From: Microbacterium sp. CH12i
Lineage (GTDB): Bacteria; Actinomycetota; Actinomycetes; Actinomycetales; Microbacteriaceae
Assembly (NCBI RefSeq): GCF_000685355.1
Contig: NZ_JHET01000010.1
Location: 186,001-250,000, forward strand
DNA length: 64,000 bases
Reading direction: 5' to 3'
In this document: in pieces, positions 26,554 to 34,756 of the stretch
Layout of the letters: each line of letters starts with the position of its first letter
Numbering within the stretch: position 1 is the stretch's first letter
The notes under the pieces: generated by a model
Told to the model about the DNA's origin: nothing
The model's database searches: none
The model's input: only the letters and a program-made list of their open reading frames with translations
Translations under genes and position numbers: made by a program

Positions 26554-27224
26554 GGGTCAGACACGTCGCATCACCATCGCTTCGAACCGCAGCCTGGGCT
26601 GGCTTAGCGACCGTGGTTCTGGTCGGTCTGAGTATTGTGCTGCTCGCTGATCAACTGCCCGCGGTCGACTCCTGGTGGCACTCGCTGATGCTGGCAAGCA
26701 GGACGGATGCTGGACTCGCGATCGCGCGTGCCCTCGCTGTGATCGGGGGCGTCATGTGGATGATCATCATCGGCCTCCTCCTCATCGTCACGCTCCTGAG
26801 CGTCAGAAGCCCCTGGAGTGCGCTGACGGCCGCGGCGGCAATGCTCGCCTCTGAGACCATCACCGCGGTCATGAAGGTGGGTTTCGCGCGTCAGAGACCA
26901 CCGGATTCGCTCACCGAGACGGGCTTCACGTCGTTCCCTTCTGGGCACACGACGTTGGCCGCCGCCGTCGCCATCACCATCGCGCTTCTCGCGGGTCGGA
27001 AAGCGAGCTGGATACTGGCGGCAGCGTGGATCGTGCTGATGGCATGGAGCCGCACGTACCTCGCAGCGCATTGGCTCACCGACACGCTCTGTGGAGCAGT
27101 CCTCGGGGCATCGGTCGCGCTGCTCATGTGGGTTGCGGTGCAAAAGCTCGCATCCTCGGCTGAACGCAGACGTTCCCTGAGAGAACACTCATCCATGGAC
27201 GCCTCAACTGCGGGCGAACGCTAA
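26550..27224 (+). CDS. PAP2 superfamily membrane phosphatase
   Basis: 224 residues. The three PAP2 motifs are present: K-x6-R-P as KVGFARQRP, PSGHT, and SRTYLAAHWLTD (S-R-x5-H-x3-D). Several helices flank them. Family members dephosphorylate undecaprenyl-pyrophosphate or other lipid phosphates, fitting recycling of the carrier used by the adjacent glycosyltransferases. GTG start coupled to GtrA. Confidence 0.9.
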   Translation: MRVRHVASPSLRTAAWAGLATVVLVGLSIVLLADQLPAVDSWWHSLMLASRTDAGLAIARALAVIGGVMWMIIIGLLLIVTLLSVRSPWSALTAAAAMLASETITAVMKVGFARQRPPDSLTETGFTSFPSGHTTLAAAVAITIALLAGRKASWILAAAWIVLMAWSRTYLAAHWLTDTLCGAVLGASVALLMWVAVQKLASSAERRRSLREHSSMDASTAGER

Positions 27225-27243
27225 GGAGTCATCGCGAATATAG

Positions 27244-28065
27244 GTGCATGACAAGCTCAATGCCCACACACATTCGCACCATCTGTTCAACAGGGTGCCG
27301 GAGGTCACTTTCGCCTTCTGGGTGATCAAGATTCTCTCGACCACCACCGGAGAAACCTTCGCCGACTACCTGAATGTTCAGCTGGGCTTAGGGCTGAGCA
27401 TCACCACGTGGGTGATGAGCGGACTCCTCGTGATCGCCCTGATCGCACAGTTCGTGACGAAACGATACAACTCCGGCATCTACTGGACCGTCGTCGTGCT
27501 GATCAGCATCGTCGGCACGCTCGTGACCGACAACATGACCGATGTGCTGGGCATCGAACTCTGGGTGAGTACCCTCATCTTCAGTGCCGTCCTCGCCCTC
27601 ACGTTCGGCGTCTGGTTCGCGCGTGAGCGGACTCTGTCGATTCACACGATCTTCACTCGTCGGCGTGAGGTGTTCTACTGGATCGCGATCCTGTTCACTT
27701 TCGCGCTCGGTACCGCTGCCGGAGACCTAATCTCGGAGGGACTCGGTCTCGGCTACGTGTTCGCGACGATTCTGTTCTCCGCGCTGATCGGCGTCATCGC
27801 CATCGCACGGTTCGCGTTCAGTATGAACGTGGTGTTCTGCTTCTGGGCCGCGTACATCCTGACCCGTCCCCTCGGCGCCTCGATCGGAGACCTCCTGTCG
27901 CAGTCACCCGCCGACGGTGGGTTGGGTGCGGGAACGACGGTCACCAGCGCGGTGTTCCTCATGATCATCGTCATTGTTGCGACCTACCTCGGAATCAAAA
28001 CACGGCGGCAGCGCGCGGACGCACTCAGCACCATCGCACCATCACTCGCGGTAAGCGCGCCGTAG
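27244..28065 (+). CDS. DUF347 (COG4705) four-repeat membrane protein
   Basis: 273 residues made of four similar membrane repeats: VPEVTFAFWVIKILSTTTGETFADYL, IYWTVVVLISIVGTLVTDNMTD, VFYWIAILFTFALGTAAGDLISE, and FCFWAAYILTRPLGASIGDLLS. Each has an aromatic-W start and a G-x(3-4)-D end, the PF03988 pattern. Function unknown; COG4705 proteins are often next to two-component genes, as here. GTG 27244 is in a region lacking a close SD. Followed by a 16-codon ORF and a histidine kinase. Confidence 0.82.
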   Translation: MHDKLNAHTHSHHLFNRVPEVTFAFWVIKILSTTTGETFADYLNVQLGLGLSITTWVMSGLLVIALIAQFVTKRYNSGIYWTVVVLISIVGTLVTDNMTDVLGIELWVSTLIFSAVLALTFGVWFARERTLSIHTIFTRRREVFYWIAILFTFALGTAAGDLISEGLGLGYVFATILFSALIGVIAIARFAFSMNVVFCFWAAYILTRPLGASIGDLLSQSPADGGLGAGTTVTSAVFLMIIVIVATYLGIKTRRQRADALSTIAPSLAVSAP

Positions 28066-28087
28066 AATCACCACAAGGAGGTCGATC

Positions 28088-28138
28088 GTGGCTCTGCGCT
28101 TCGAAGTGGATTTTGAGCTGATCCGGGCTGAGCGGTGA
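28088..28138 (+). CDS. 16-residue peptide coupled to histidine kinase gene
   Basis: GTG 28088 with a very strong SD (AAGGAGG, six bases upstream) opens MALRFEVDFELIRAER, whose TGA overlaps the kinase GTG (GTGA). The layout suggests translational coupling that sets kinase expression. An alternative is that VDFELIRAER is the relic of the C-terminus of a lost response regulator. Not a recognised family. Confidence 0.35.
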   Translation: MALRFEVDFELIRAER

Positions 28139-29502
28139 ACTTCTCGAGGCTGACGATCCGGGTGCGCATCACCGGCGGTAGCCTGCTGATCGCGATCCTG
28201 ATCTCCATCTCGCCGGGATCATCATCTACAGCCAAGTGGCGAGGATCATCGGCGACGAGCAGGTGAGGGTCCTCAAGGGCATCGAAGGTCCATACGTAAC
28301 AGCCATCATGATGGGCGACACCCAGGAACTGGATCTGCCTGGACCGCAGCAATTCGTCGCTGTGATCGACCCGTCCGGAACAGTCGTCCTCGACAGGCTG
28401 CCGGACGTGCTCGCCGACCGCGTGCCAGAGTTCGCAGCCGCACCCGACGGCCTTCAGACGGTGAAAGAAGACTCCGCGGGTTATCTCGTGCGGTCCGCAT
28501 CGGTCGAGGCGGACGCGGGCACGTGGCAGGTGCTTACGGCGAGCGGCGCAGAATCAGAAGTCCTCGACCGGGTAGCCTTTCTCCTCATCGCGAGTATCGC
28601 GGGAATCAACCTGGCATTCGGCGCTGCATCGTGGATGATCGGAACAGCGGCTCTCAGCCCTGTTGCACGCTTGCGGCGCAGTGCCGCCGAGCTCGTAGAC
28701 ACACGGGGCGCGGACCTCCTCCCCGTTGGCCCTGCACGCGATGAGATCGCCGATCTCGCCGTGACACTGAACGAGCTGATCCAGGAACTGCGCGCCTCTG
28801 CCGATCGCGAGCGCCAGATCGTCTCCGACGCGAGCCATGAGTTCCGGACACCGCTGGCGATCATCCAGACACGCCTCGAACTCGCGCAGCAGCAAGCAAC
28901 GACGCTGGACGAGATGAGAGTCGAGGTCTCGGCAGCTCAGCGGACCCTGGCCCGACTTTCCTCGCTCGCCACCTCACTGCTGGAGCTTTCGCGCATCGAC
29001 GCGCAAACGGAGCGCGGAAGCGCGACGGTTGACCAGCTGGCGATCGAGCTCGCCGAGGCAGCTGATCGCGGTCGAATGCGCGTGACTTCCCTCCGCATCC
29101 GCATCGAGTACACAGATGCCACCACCACGCCCGGTGCCACTGTCAGCGTCAGCGTCGAGGACTTCGGACGCGTCTGCGACAACCTCGTGGGCAACGCTGT
29201 GGCAGCGATCGGACACGAGGGTGATATCGAGCTCCGACTCACCGGAGACGATGACGGAGTCTGCCTGTCGGTGGCTGACACCGGCGGGGGGGATGGATGA
29301 GGCATTCGTGCCTTTCGCGCTGGATCGCTTCTCACGTCAGAGCGAAGCTCGCACGCGTGCTGGCGCTGGATTGGGTCTATCGATCGTCGCGGGTATCGCC
29401 ACGATCGCGGGAGGCACTGTTTCATTGACGAACTCCCCGGGAGCCGGGCTGCGAATCGACGTCAGTTTCCCTGCTGTGACTGTTACTTCGACCCGCCCCT
29501 AG
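28135..29502 (+). CDS. Two-component sensor histidine kinase, two frameshifts
   Basis: Repaired length about 455 residues. N-terminal helix (LTIRVRITGGSLLIAILI...AGIIIYS), an extracellular sensor of about 100 residues, second helix (VAFLLIASIAGINLAFGAASWMI), HAMP, HisKA box VSDASHEFRTPLAIIQTRLE with the phosphorylated His, N-box DNLVGNAVAAI, G1 VADTGGGMDE and G2 GAGLGLSIVAG. The frame breaks at about 28208 (one base missing in ATCTCG) and in the seven-G run 29286-29292 (one G too many). GTG 28135 overlaps the small upstream ORF. Probable partner of the regulator at 23090-23779. Confidence 0.85.
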
Positions 29503-29578
29503 ACGCGGCTGAGGCGGGCTTCGCGGTCAGATCGAACATCACGGTCCCGCCGAAGCTCTGCGGAGAGCGCGATGTGAT

Positions 29579-29734
29579 CTATCGGTCGCGGTGATCCTGG
29601 ACGTCCGGTGCCTGGCGCAAGATGTCGGCGAGTTCCTCTTCGGGACGCGGCGCAATGTTCTCGTCCTCCTCGAGTTCGGGAACGCTCGGCTCGTCCGGTG
29701 CAGGAATGTGATGGCTGTTGTCAGTGGAGGACAT
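29579..29734 (-). CDS. Small acidic protein (51 aa), unknown
   Basis: ATG 29734 with SD GGGAG about six bases upstream opens a 51-residue polar, acidic peptide (PSVPELEEDENIAPRPEEELADIL) with no membrane segment. Small acidic hydrophilic proteins of this kind are common in Actinobacteria but no function can be assigned. An in-frame upstream start at 29830 would add 32 residues across a tandem repeat and is less likely. Confidence 0.5.
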   Translation of the reverse strand: MSSTDNSHHIPAPDEPSVPELEEDENIAPRPEEELADILRQAPDVQDHRDR

Positions 29735-29746
29735 GGCTTGCTCCCT

Positions 29747-29774
29747 TGTTTTGTCTGGTCTGTTTTGTCTGGTC
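29747..29774. repeat. 14-bp tandem duplication
   Basis: TGTTTTGTCTGGTC occurs twice in direct succession (29747-29760, 29761-29774), just upstream of the small acidic protein start on the minus strand. It could be a recent slippage duplication or a paired binding site. Confidence 0.8.
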
Positions 29775-29831
29775 AACGATGAAGCGCTCAGCACCCCATC
29801 GACATAGATGCCGTCGTCGATGAGCGCCATG

Positions 29832-29966
29832 TTAGGTGAGCAGACCGTCGAGGCGGTAGCCCATTCCGGGATCAGTGATGATATCGGCGGCGCGGGCGGG
29901 ATCGACTCCGAGCTTCATACGAAGTTGTGAAACGTAGAGGCGGAGATATCCCGTGTCTTCAGGCCA
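29832..29966 (-). pseudogene. C-terminal remnant of a KdpE-like response regulator
   Basis: The minus strand reads WPEDTGYLRLYVSQLRMKLG then DPGMGYRLDGLLT and a stop (TAA, 29834-29832). This is the end of an OmpR-type winged helix, closest to KdpE (W-P-E-D-T-x-Y-L-R pattern). Nothing of the receiver or N-terminal winged-helix part precedes it, and the reading stops abruptly at about 29966, where the lower-GC caspase cassette begins. It therefore probably marks an insertion or deletion boundary. Confidence 0.65.
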
Positions 29967-30060
29967 CCCTCCCTGGCAAGCCAGATCAGATGTCGCCTAT
30001 ACGTGCAGCAGTCCCAGGTGTATGTTTCGCTTCATAGCATGTAGAGAGCTGGGGCTCACA

Positions 30061-30906
30061 ATGACATACACGACAACATTGTCGACGAATCCACAATCGC
30101 CTGAGATAGACAAGGGCGGTACGTTGACGATCACCGCGACACTCGAGCTGGACGACGCCCCTCACCAACCACCAGCGTGGCAATGGGATTACAAGTCAGA
30201 GGACGATTGGGTTTCACTCAGCGAATCAAGCGCGTCGGTGAATGCTAACAACCTTATTGTTGGCAACTTCACATATAGAGCAACACCACTGGATAAGGAT
30301 TCGAACCCCATCGCGGGCGCTCAACCCGCAATGGTCAAGGTAACGATCCGCGCTCCGGGTACGGCGCCAACACCGTCTCCGGCGACTCCCGCCGTGCCCT
30401 TGATTTTCAAATCCTGGTTCGCTCTGTCATCACTCCTCGTGCTGCTGCTCGTTCTGATCGTGTTTGTGTGGAAATCCGACCTGTTGTCGCTCTCGGTTTC
30501 CTTCGCGGACGATGTGGCCGAGAACGATCCTCGTGCGGCGCTTGCCGCGAAGGTGATGGGTCCGATCCTCGTGATTGGCACGGCGATGCTGGCGATCGGT
30601 ATCTGGATGATTGCCGTCGAATGGCGCGGGGCCTTCGCTGATAGACCAAGGACGAAGGGTCTTTCAGATGGCGTCTTCGCGGCGGCCGTCGGCGCGCTCA
30701 AGGATCTGAAAGGCGCGAATCTGGTCGTCATCGGAGGGATCGTGCTGATCCTCTCGGTCGCATGGATGGTGTCGGCGACAGTCAGCTCGACAGCCCCCAC
30801 TCCTGACCCATCTGCATCGACGGCGATCGATGATGCTCCTAGCATTGACCCGTCTGGGCCAGTGCCGGCGCCAGTTGAATCGTTTTCGCCGGGGCCGATC
30901 TCGTGA
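30061..30906 (+). CDS. Ig-like beta-domain, three-helix membrane protein (first gene of caspase cassette)
   Basis: 281 residues, no recognised family. Residues 1-95 look like an immunoglobulin-type beta sandwich (SPEIDKGGTLTITATLEL, WQWDYKSEDDW, FTYRATPLD, AMVKVTIRAP). A Pro/Thr linker is followed by three hydrophobic helices (about 113-133 WFALSSLLVLLLVLIVFVW; 163-185 VMGPILVIGTAMLAIGIWMIAV; 213-236 LVVIGGIVLILSVAWMVSATV), then a Pro/Ser-rich acidic tail. There is no N-terminal signal peptide. Codon use is less GC-rich than its neighbours. Its stop overlaps the caspase start (GTGA). A membrane sensor or anchor for the protease is an inference from coupling. Confidence 0.65.
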   Translation: MTYTTTLSTNPQSPEIDKGGTLTITATLELDDAPHQPPAWQWDYKSEDDWVSLSESSASVNANNLIVGNFTYRATPLDKDSNPIAGAQPAMVKVTIRAPGTAPTPSPATPAVPLIFKSWFALSSLLVLLLVLIVFVWKSDLLSLSVSFADDVAENDPRAALAAKVMGPILVIGTAMLAIGIWMIAVEWRGAFADRPRTKGLSDGVFAAAVGALKDLKGANLVVIGGIVLILSVAWMVSATVSSTAPTPDPSASTAIDDAPSIDPSGPVPAPVESFSPGPIS

Positions 30907-31670
30907 CGTCGCGCGCGCTTGTGGTCGGTGTACCGAAAACCGAGGTAACCGGGCTCCCCGAGCTAGAGGGTGCGTCGCGCGATGCGGTCGCCATCGGCGC
31001 TCTACTGCGTGACCGTGGGTACGTCGCCGACCGCACTTTCCCGAATGGCCTAACGTGCGATGCGTTCACCACGCAGTTGCTCGAGCTGCGCGCCGAAACA
31101 ATGGCTGAGGACCAAGCCGTGGTTTACATAAGCGGCCACGGCTACCGCATACCCGACAGCAGCGGAGACGAGGCGGGCGACGGCTACGACGAGTGTCTCG
31201 TGTTGTCCGACGGACTTCTTCCGGATGATTGGTTCCACGACTCGTTCTGGCCCGGTGTCACAGAGGGGAGCGAGTGGATCACCTGTGCCGATACTTGTTT
31301 CAGCGCGACTGTTTTGCTCGCCATCGAACCATTCGATGCTGACGCACTCATAGTGCCCGATCCCAAACCGCTCCATCGCTCACGTCGACCGGGGATCGCC
31401 CGACTGTCGCTCGCCGCAGCGGGCGAGGGTGAAACTGCTCTCGAGCTAGGCGATGGACCATTCATTTCCAGCTGGTACACATCACAGATCCTGGAAGTCC
31501 TGCAGACCGCACCGGAAACGACCTACCGAGGCTTGTGGACACAGTTGCAACAGCGGTGGTCTGCTGCAAATCAGTCTGGAGTGCTCATGCTCGGCGACCC
31601 GTGGATGTCGGCGACTGACGCTGCGCACGCACTCACCAACTCGCCGGCCTTCTTAGCGCGACAGACATGA
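30903..31670 (+). CDS. Caspase-like cysteine protease (peptidase C14, metacaspase/orthocaspase type)
   Basis: 255 residues from GTG 30903. N-terminal beta strand ALVVGVPKTEVTGLPELEGASRDA, catalytic His79 in VVYISGHGYR, acidic loop GDGYDECLVLSDG, and catalytic Cys132 in ITCADTCFSAT, matching the D-x-C-x-S/A pattern of metacaspases (usually DSCHSG). A C-terminal LSLAAAGEGETALELGDGPFISSWYT part resembles the metacaspase substrate-pocket strands. No second domain is fused, so partners are presumably the coupled membrane proteins. Bacterial caspase-like proteases often act in abortive-type defence (type III CRISPR Craspase, TIR-caspase Thoeris variants) or cell death. No nuclease, TIR or STAND ATPase is adjacent. 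Confidence 0.85.
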   Translation: MTSRALVVGVPKTEVTGLPELEGASRDAVAIGALLRDRGYVADRTFPNGLTCDAFTTQLLELRAETMAEDQAVVYISGHGYRIPDSSGDEAGDGYDECLVLSDGLLPDDWFHDSFWPGVTEGSEWITCADTCFSATVLLAIEPFDADALIVPDPKPLHRSRRPGIARLSLAAAGEGETALELGDGPFISSWYTSQILEVLQTAPETTYRGLWTQLQQRWSAANQSGVLMLGDPWMSATDAAHALTNSPAFLARQT

Positions 31671-31846
31671 CACTAAATGCCCTGGTGAGGTCCCTTCGAT
31701 CGCGGGACTTCCAAGAATGGAAGCACGCGCACGGAATACCAGCGCGTGACTTTCGTATCGAGCACGACGTCTGAAATTTCGTCATGAACGATGCCGAGAA
31801 TCAATACGGTTTGTTCAAGAAAGCGGAAGCCTTGGGAGCATCATGA
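31667..31846 (+). CDS. Small protein of the caspase cassette, interrupted by an in-frame TGA
   Basis: ATG 31667 overlaps the caspase stop (ATGA). The frame reads 35 codons (MTLNALVRSLRSRDF... to RIEHDV), a TGA at 31772-31774, then continues in the same frame as NFVMNDAENQYGLFKKAEALGAS to a TGA that overlaps the next gene's ATG (ATGA, 31843-31846). Both ends being coupled suggests one 59-residue gene carrying a nonsense change (TGG Trp to TGA is one base), or two tiny ORFs of 35 and 20 codons. No family recognised; the protein is soluble and charged. Confidence 0.45.
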
Positions 31847-32207
31847 CTGTTCCGCCGCCCGGGTCCTCCCAGGAGTCAGCGATGGACCATGCCGGAACGC
31901 TTGGGGCCTGATCACGGGGCTGGGCGGGACGGTCACGATATGGGCGGTGGTTCAAAGCTGGCGAGTGTGCGGCCCTGAACAATTTGGGCCAAAACTGGAA
32001 ACAGTGTGGGCACTTCCACTTAGCGACATGGACACTTACCGGCTGGGTAGCGGGTGGCAGTATTGCATGCCAGCGTTCGCGGGTAACCAAACTGTGACCG
32101 CTTACCTACTCGCTACCGTCGTAGTCGCTAGCTGCCTTGCAATCGGCATACTCATCGATAGACGGCGAGCAGCCGCCAGGCGCTCGCGCGCCCAACCTCC
32201 CAGCTAG
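31843..32207 (+). CDS. Small two-helix membrane protein of the caspase cassette, frameshifted
   Basis: ATG 31843 follows GGGAG and opens MTVPPPGSSQESAMDHAGTL; one missing G in GGGG (31903-31906) then shifts the frame, after which the text is GLITGLGGTVTIWAVVQSW (helix 1), a 45-residue loop with a Cys at each end (WRVCGPEQFG... WQYCMPAFAG) and helix 2 TVTAYLLATVVVASCLAIGILI with a basic RRRAAARRSR tail. Repaired length about 121 residues. The two loop cysteines could form an extracytoplasmic disulfide. Function unknown. Confidence 0.5.
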
Positions 32208-32294
32208 GAGAGGAGACCGCCGCGGTGAGACGCGACTGAGCCGGAAGTCGGGCGTACGCTGGTGATTTCGATCGCGGACGACAGGACGACGACG

Positions 32295-32975
32295 ATGGAC
32301 GACACGGCACAGGGACCGCGCGGTTCGCTCCTCTATGTGGAGGATGACGCGGAGATCGCCGCGCTGACGGTCGAGGTGCTGGAAGACGTGTACGACGTTG
32401 ATCATGCCGCCGACGGCGAGACCGCGCTCCGGCTCGCGCTGAGCAAGCGGTATGACGCGATGGTCGTCGATCGGCGGCTGCCTGGAATGGACGGCGTCGA
32501 CTTCATCCGTGCCGTGCGCACCGCGCACATCACGACTCCGGTCCTGATGCTGACGGCGCTGGGCAGCGTGGACGATCGTGTCACTGGTTTGGACGGCGGG
32601 GCGAACGACTATCTGGTGAAGCCCTTCGACTACGACGAGCTGCTGGCGCGCCTTCGAGCGCTGCGACGTGCGTTCCGCGCTCATGGTGCACGACGGCAAC
32701 TCGGCGAATGGGTGTTCACGCCGGACGCGCAGGCTGCGTATGACCCCTCTGGAATCCGGGTGGCGTTGACCGCGACCGAGAGCGCGCTCCTGGAGCTGCT
32801 CAGCGCCAGCCCCGAGCACGTGTTCACCCGGGAGGAGATCCTCCGGGCCGTCTTCCACGAAGGAGACACGGCGAGCTCGGTAGACACTTATGTGCACTAT
32901 GTGCGGCGCAAGACGACCCCCGAGATGATCGAGACCGTCCGTGCACGCGGCTACCGAGCAGGAACGCCCTCATGA
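32295..32975 (+). CDS. OmpR family response regulator (flavinylation locus)
   Basis: 226 residues from ATG 32295. Receiver: YVEDDAEIAAL, phospho-acceptor Asp in MVVDRRLPGMDG, LMLTALG, DYLVKPFDYDELLARLRAL. Winged helix: ALTATESALLELL...TREEILRAVFHEGDTASSVDTYVHYVRRK. Its stop overlaps the kinase start (ATGA). It faces the reductase/FMN-bind/ApbE operon convergently and is the obvious candidate for the direct repeats upstream of that operon at 36754-36786. Confidence 0.92.
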   Translation: MDDTAQGPRGSLLYVEDDAEIAALTVEVLEDVYDVDHAADGETALRLALSKRYDAMVVDRRLPGMDGVDFIRAVRTAHITTPVLMLTALGSVDDRVTGLDGGANDYLVKPFDYDELLARLRALRRAFRAHGARRQLGEWVFTPDAQAAYDPSGIRVALTATESALLELLSASPEHVFTREEILRAVFHEGDTASSVDTYVHYVRRKTTPEMIETVRARGYRAGTPS

Positions 32976-33949
32976 GCGACGATGACACGAGACGCGTGCG
33001 TCGCGCAGCGTTGTCAATCGGGCTCTGGGTGGGAGTCGCGTCCGGCGTGATCATCGCGATCGGCATCGGGATACTCATCGCCGTGGTGCTCGCGACCTCG
33101 CGACGCGAGGGTGAGGAGCATGGCGGGGGCTGGTTCGGCGGGCCTACCGGCCCGAGGGACGACTTCATCGTCGACATCGACGTGGTCGTGCCGGCTGTGA
33201 TCATCCTCGGAGTGATCGGCGTGGTGCTACTTGCCGCGGTCGCCGCCGTCGCCGCCCGCCGATCAGTGCGTCCGCTCGGCGAGGCTCTGCGCCGGCAGCG
33301 GAACTTCGTGGCGGACGCCAGTCACGAGCTCCGCACGCCGTTGACCACGCTGACGAGCCGTATCCAGGTGCTGCAGCGCCGCCATGATCGCGGCGAAGAC
33401 GTCGGACCAGGCCTCACCGATCTACGGCATGATGCGGACATGATGGCCGACGTACTCAACGACCTACTGATTGCGGCCGAGGGCGAATCCGCTGCCGACG
33501 GGGATGCGGATCTCGCGACGACGGCAGCCGCGGCTGTCGCCGCGATGACGACGCTCGCGCAGGAGTCCCAGGTAACGCTCACCATCGATGTCGATCAGGA
33601 GGTGCAGGCGCAGATACCGACCGTGACGCTCGTTCGCATCCTGGTCGCCCTGCTCGACAACGCCGTGCAGCATTCGCCTGCCGGAGGCACCGTCTCGATC
33701 CGCATCGGGCGGGATGTCCGAAACGCGACGGTACGCGTCATCGACGAAGGCTCCGGGATCGAGGGGATCTCGCCGGGGCAGGTCTTCGAGCGGTTCGCGC
33801 GTCCCCGCGAGAGCGGACGCCCCCGCAGCTTCGGGCTTGGCCTGTCGCTCGTGCGGGATGTCGCTCGCCATGCCGGGGGTTCCATCGAGGTAGAGCGGTC
33901 GACATCTACCGGGACGACCTTCCTGCTCACGCTGCCTGCACGCCGCTGA
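32972..33949 (+). CDS. Sensor histidine kinase (flavinylation locus)
   Basis: 325 residues. Two membrane helices (about 13-40 and 66-92) with a short outer loop rich in Gly/His/Trp and Asp (EEHGGGWFGGPTGPRDDF), HisKA box FVADASHELRTPLTTLTSRIQ, N-box LDNAVQHSP, G1 VIDEGSGIEG and G2 FGLGLSLVRDVARHAGG, T-G-T-T-F-L-L-T-L end. The small sensor loop suggests it monitors the membrane or a redox/metal signal. Overlaps the convergent ApbE gene by 23 bp. Confidence 0.92.
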   Translation: MSDDDTRRVRRAALSIGLWVGVASGVIIAIGIGILIAVVLATSRREGEEHGGGWFGGPTGPRDDFIVDIDVVVPAVIILGVIGVVLLAAVAAVAARRSVRPLGEALRRQRNFVADASHELRTPLTTLTSRIQVLQRRHDRGEDVGPGLTDLRHDADMMADVLNDLLIAAEGESAADGDADLATTAAAAVAAMTTLAQESQVTLTIDVDQEVQAQIPTVTLVRILVALLDNAVQHSPAGGTVSIRIGRDVRNATVRVIDEGSGIEGISPGQVFERFARPRESGRPRSFGLGLSLVRDVARHAGGSIEVERSTSTGTTFLLTLPARR

Positions 33950-34756
33950 GCGACTGCGGATCCACCACCGTGTGCACATCGACCATCGTCGTGCCGAGCC
34001 AGCGGGTCACCCGAGCATCATCGTCGACGACGATCCCGGTGCGGGACTCCGCGGCCGCGATCCACGAGTGATCGACGGCACCGGCCACCACTGCGGCCGT
34101 CGCCCAGACGTCCGCCTGCGTGAGTCCGTCGGCCACGATCGTGGCAGACGCGCGCCCGTGGCGGGTCGACCGGTGCGCGGGTCGAGAATGTGATGCCCGC
34201 GCTCCGCCGTTCCCGAGGTCGCGACGGCGCCGTTGAGCACATCGACCACCGCGATCATCTGCCCGCGGTCGTGAGGATCGGCAATTCCCACCTGCCATCG
34301 CCAGTCGGCTCCAGCGGCCGTGAACAGCTGCAGGTCTCCCCCGGCGTTGATCCCGACTGCGGCCGCAGATGACAGCAGCGGCTCAAGGTGCCGACGACTC
34401 GCCTCTTCCACAGCCCAACCCTTCACATATCCCGTGGGATCGAACCATCCCCGCCACCGCGCTGAGAACAGGCCGCCGGTCGCCTGCTCGGCGTGCTCGC
34501 AGGCATCCGCGACCAGCGCCACTCTTTCATCCGCATCCGCCACGGCGAGCTCACCGCGGCGGATGCGACTGATGTCGGAATCAGCGCGATATGTCGAGAA
34601 GACGCGGTCGACTTCGCGAAGCTCATCAAAGCACTCCCGGACCGCCTGCTCGACGTTCGCAACGCTCGCTCTTCCCGGCGAGATCAGATGGATGCTCATC
34701 GGGATTCCCATGATCTCCTCGACCCATACCCGCTTCGCTTCGTTCGCGGTACGCAT
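33927..34756 (-). CDS. FAD:protein FMN transferase (ApbE), frameshifted
   Basis: Attaches FMN covalently to Thr of FMN-bind proteins, using FAD and Mg. Repaired length about 276 residues. Start MRTANEAKRVWVEEIMGIPMSIHL; FSTYRADSDISRIRRGE, DPTGYVKGWAVEEA, AVGINAGGDLQLF, DPRTGRPATGARLATIVADGLTQADVWATAAVV and the metal-binding end match ApbE. The frame breaks at about 34143-34147 (CTGCC where CTGGCC is expected, one G short). The gene follows the FMN-bind substrate gene with TGATG overlap. Confidence 0.88.

Noticed and set aside
29505..29578. Additional short coding fragment on the minus strand after the kinase
   Set aside because: A charged frame exists but has no start, SD or family similarity; too short to support.
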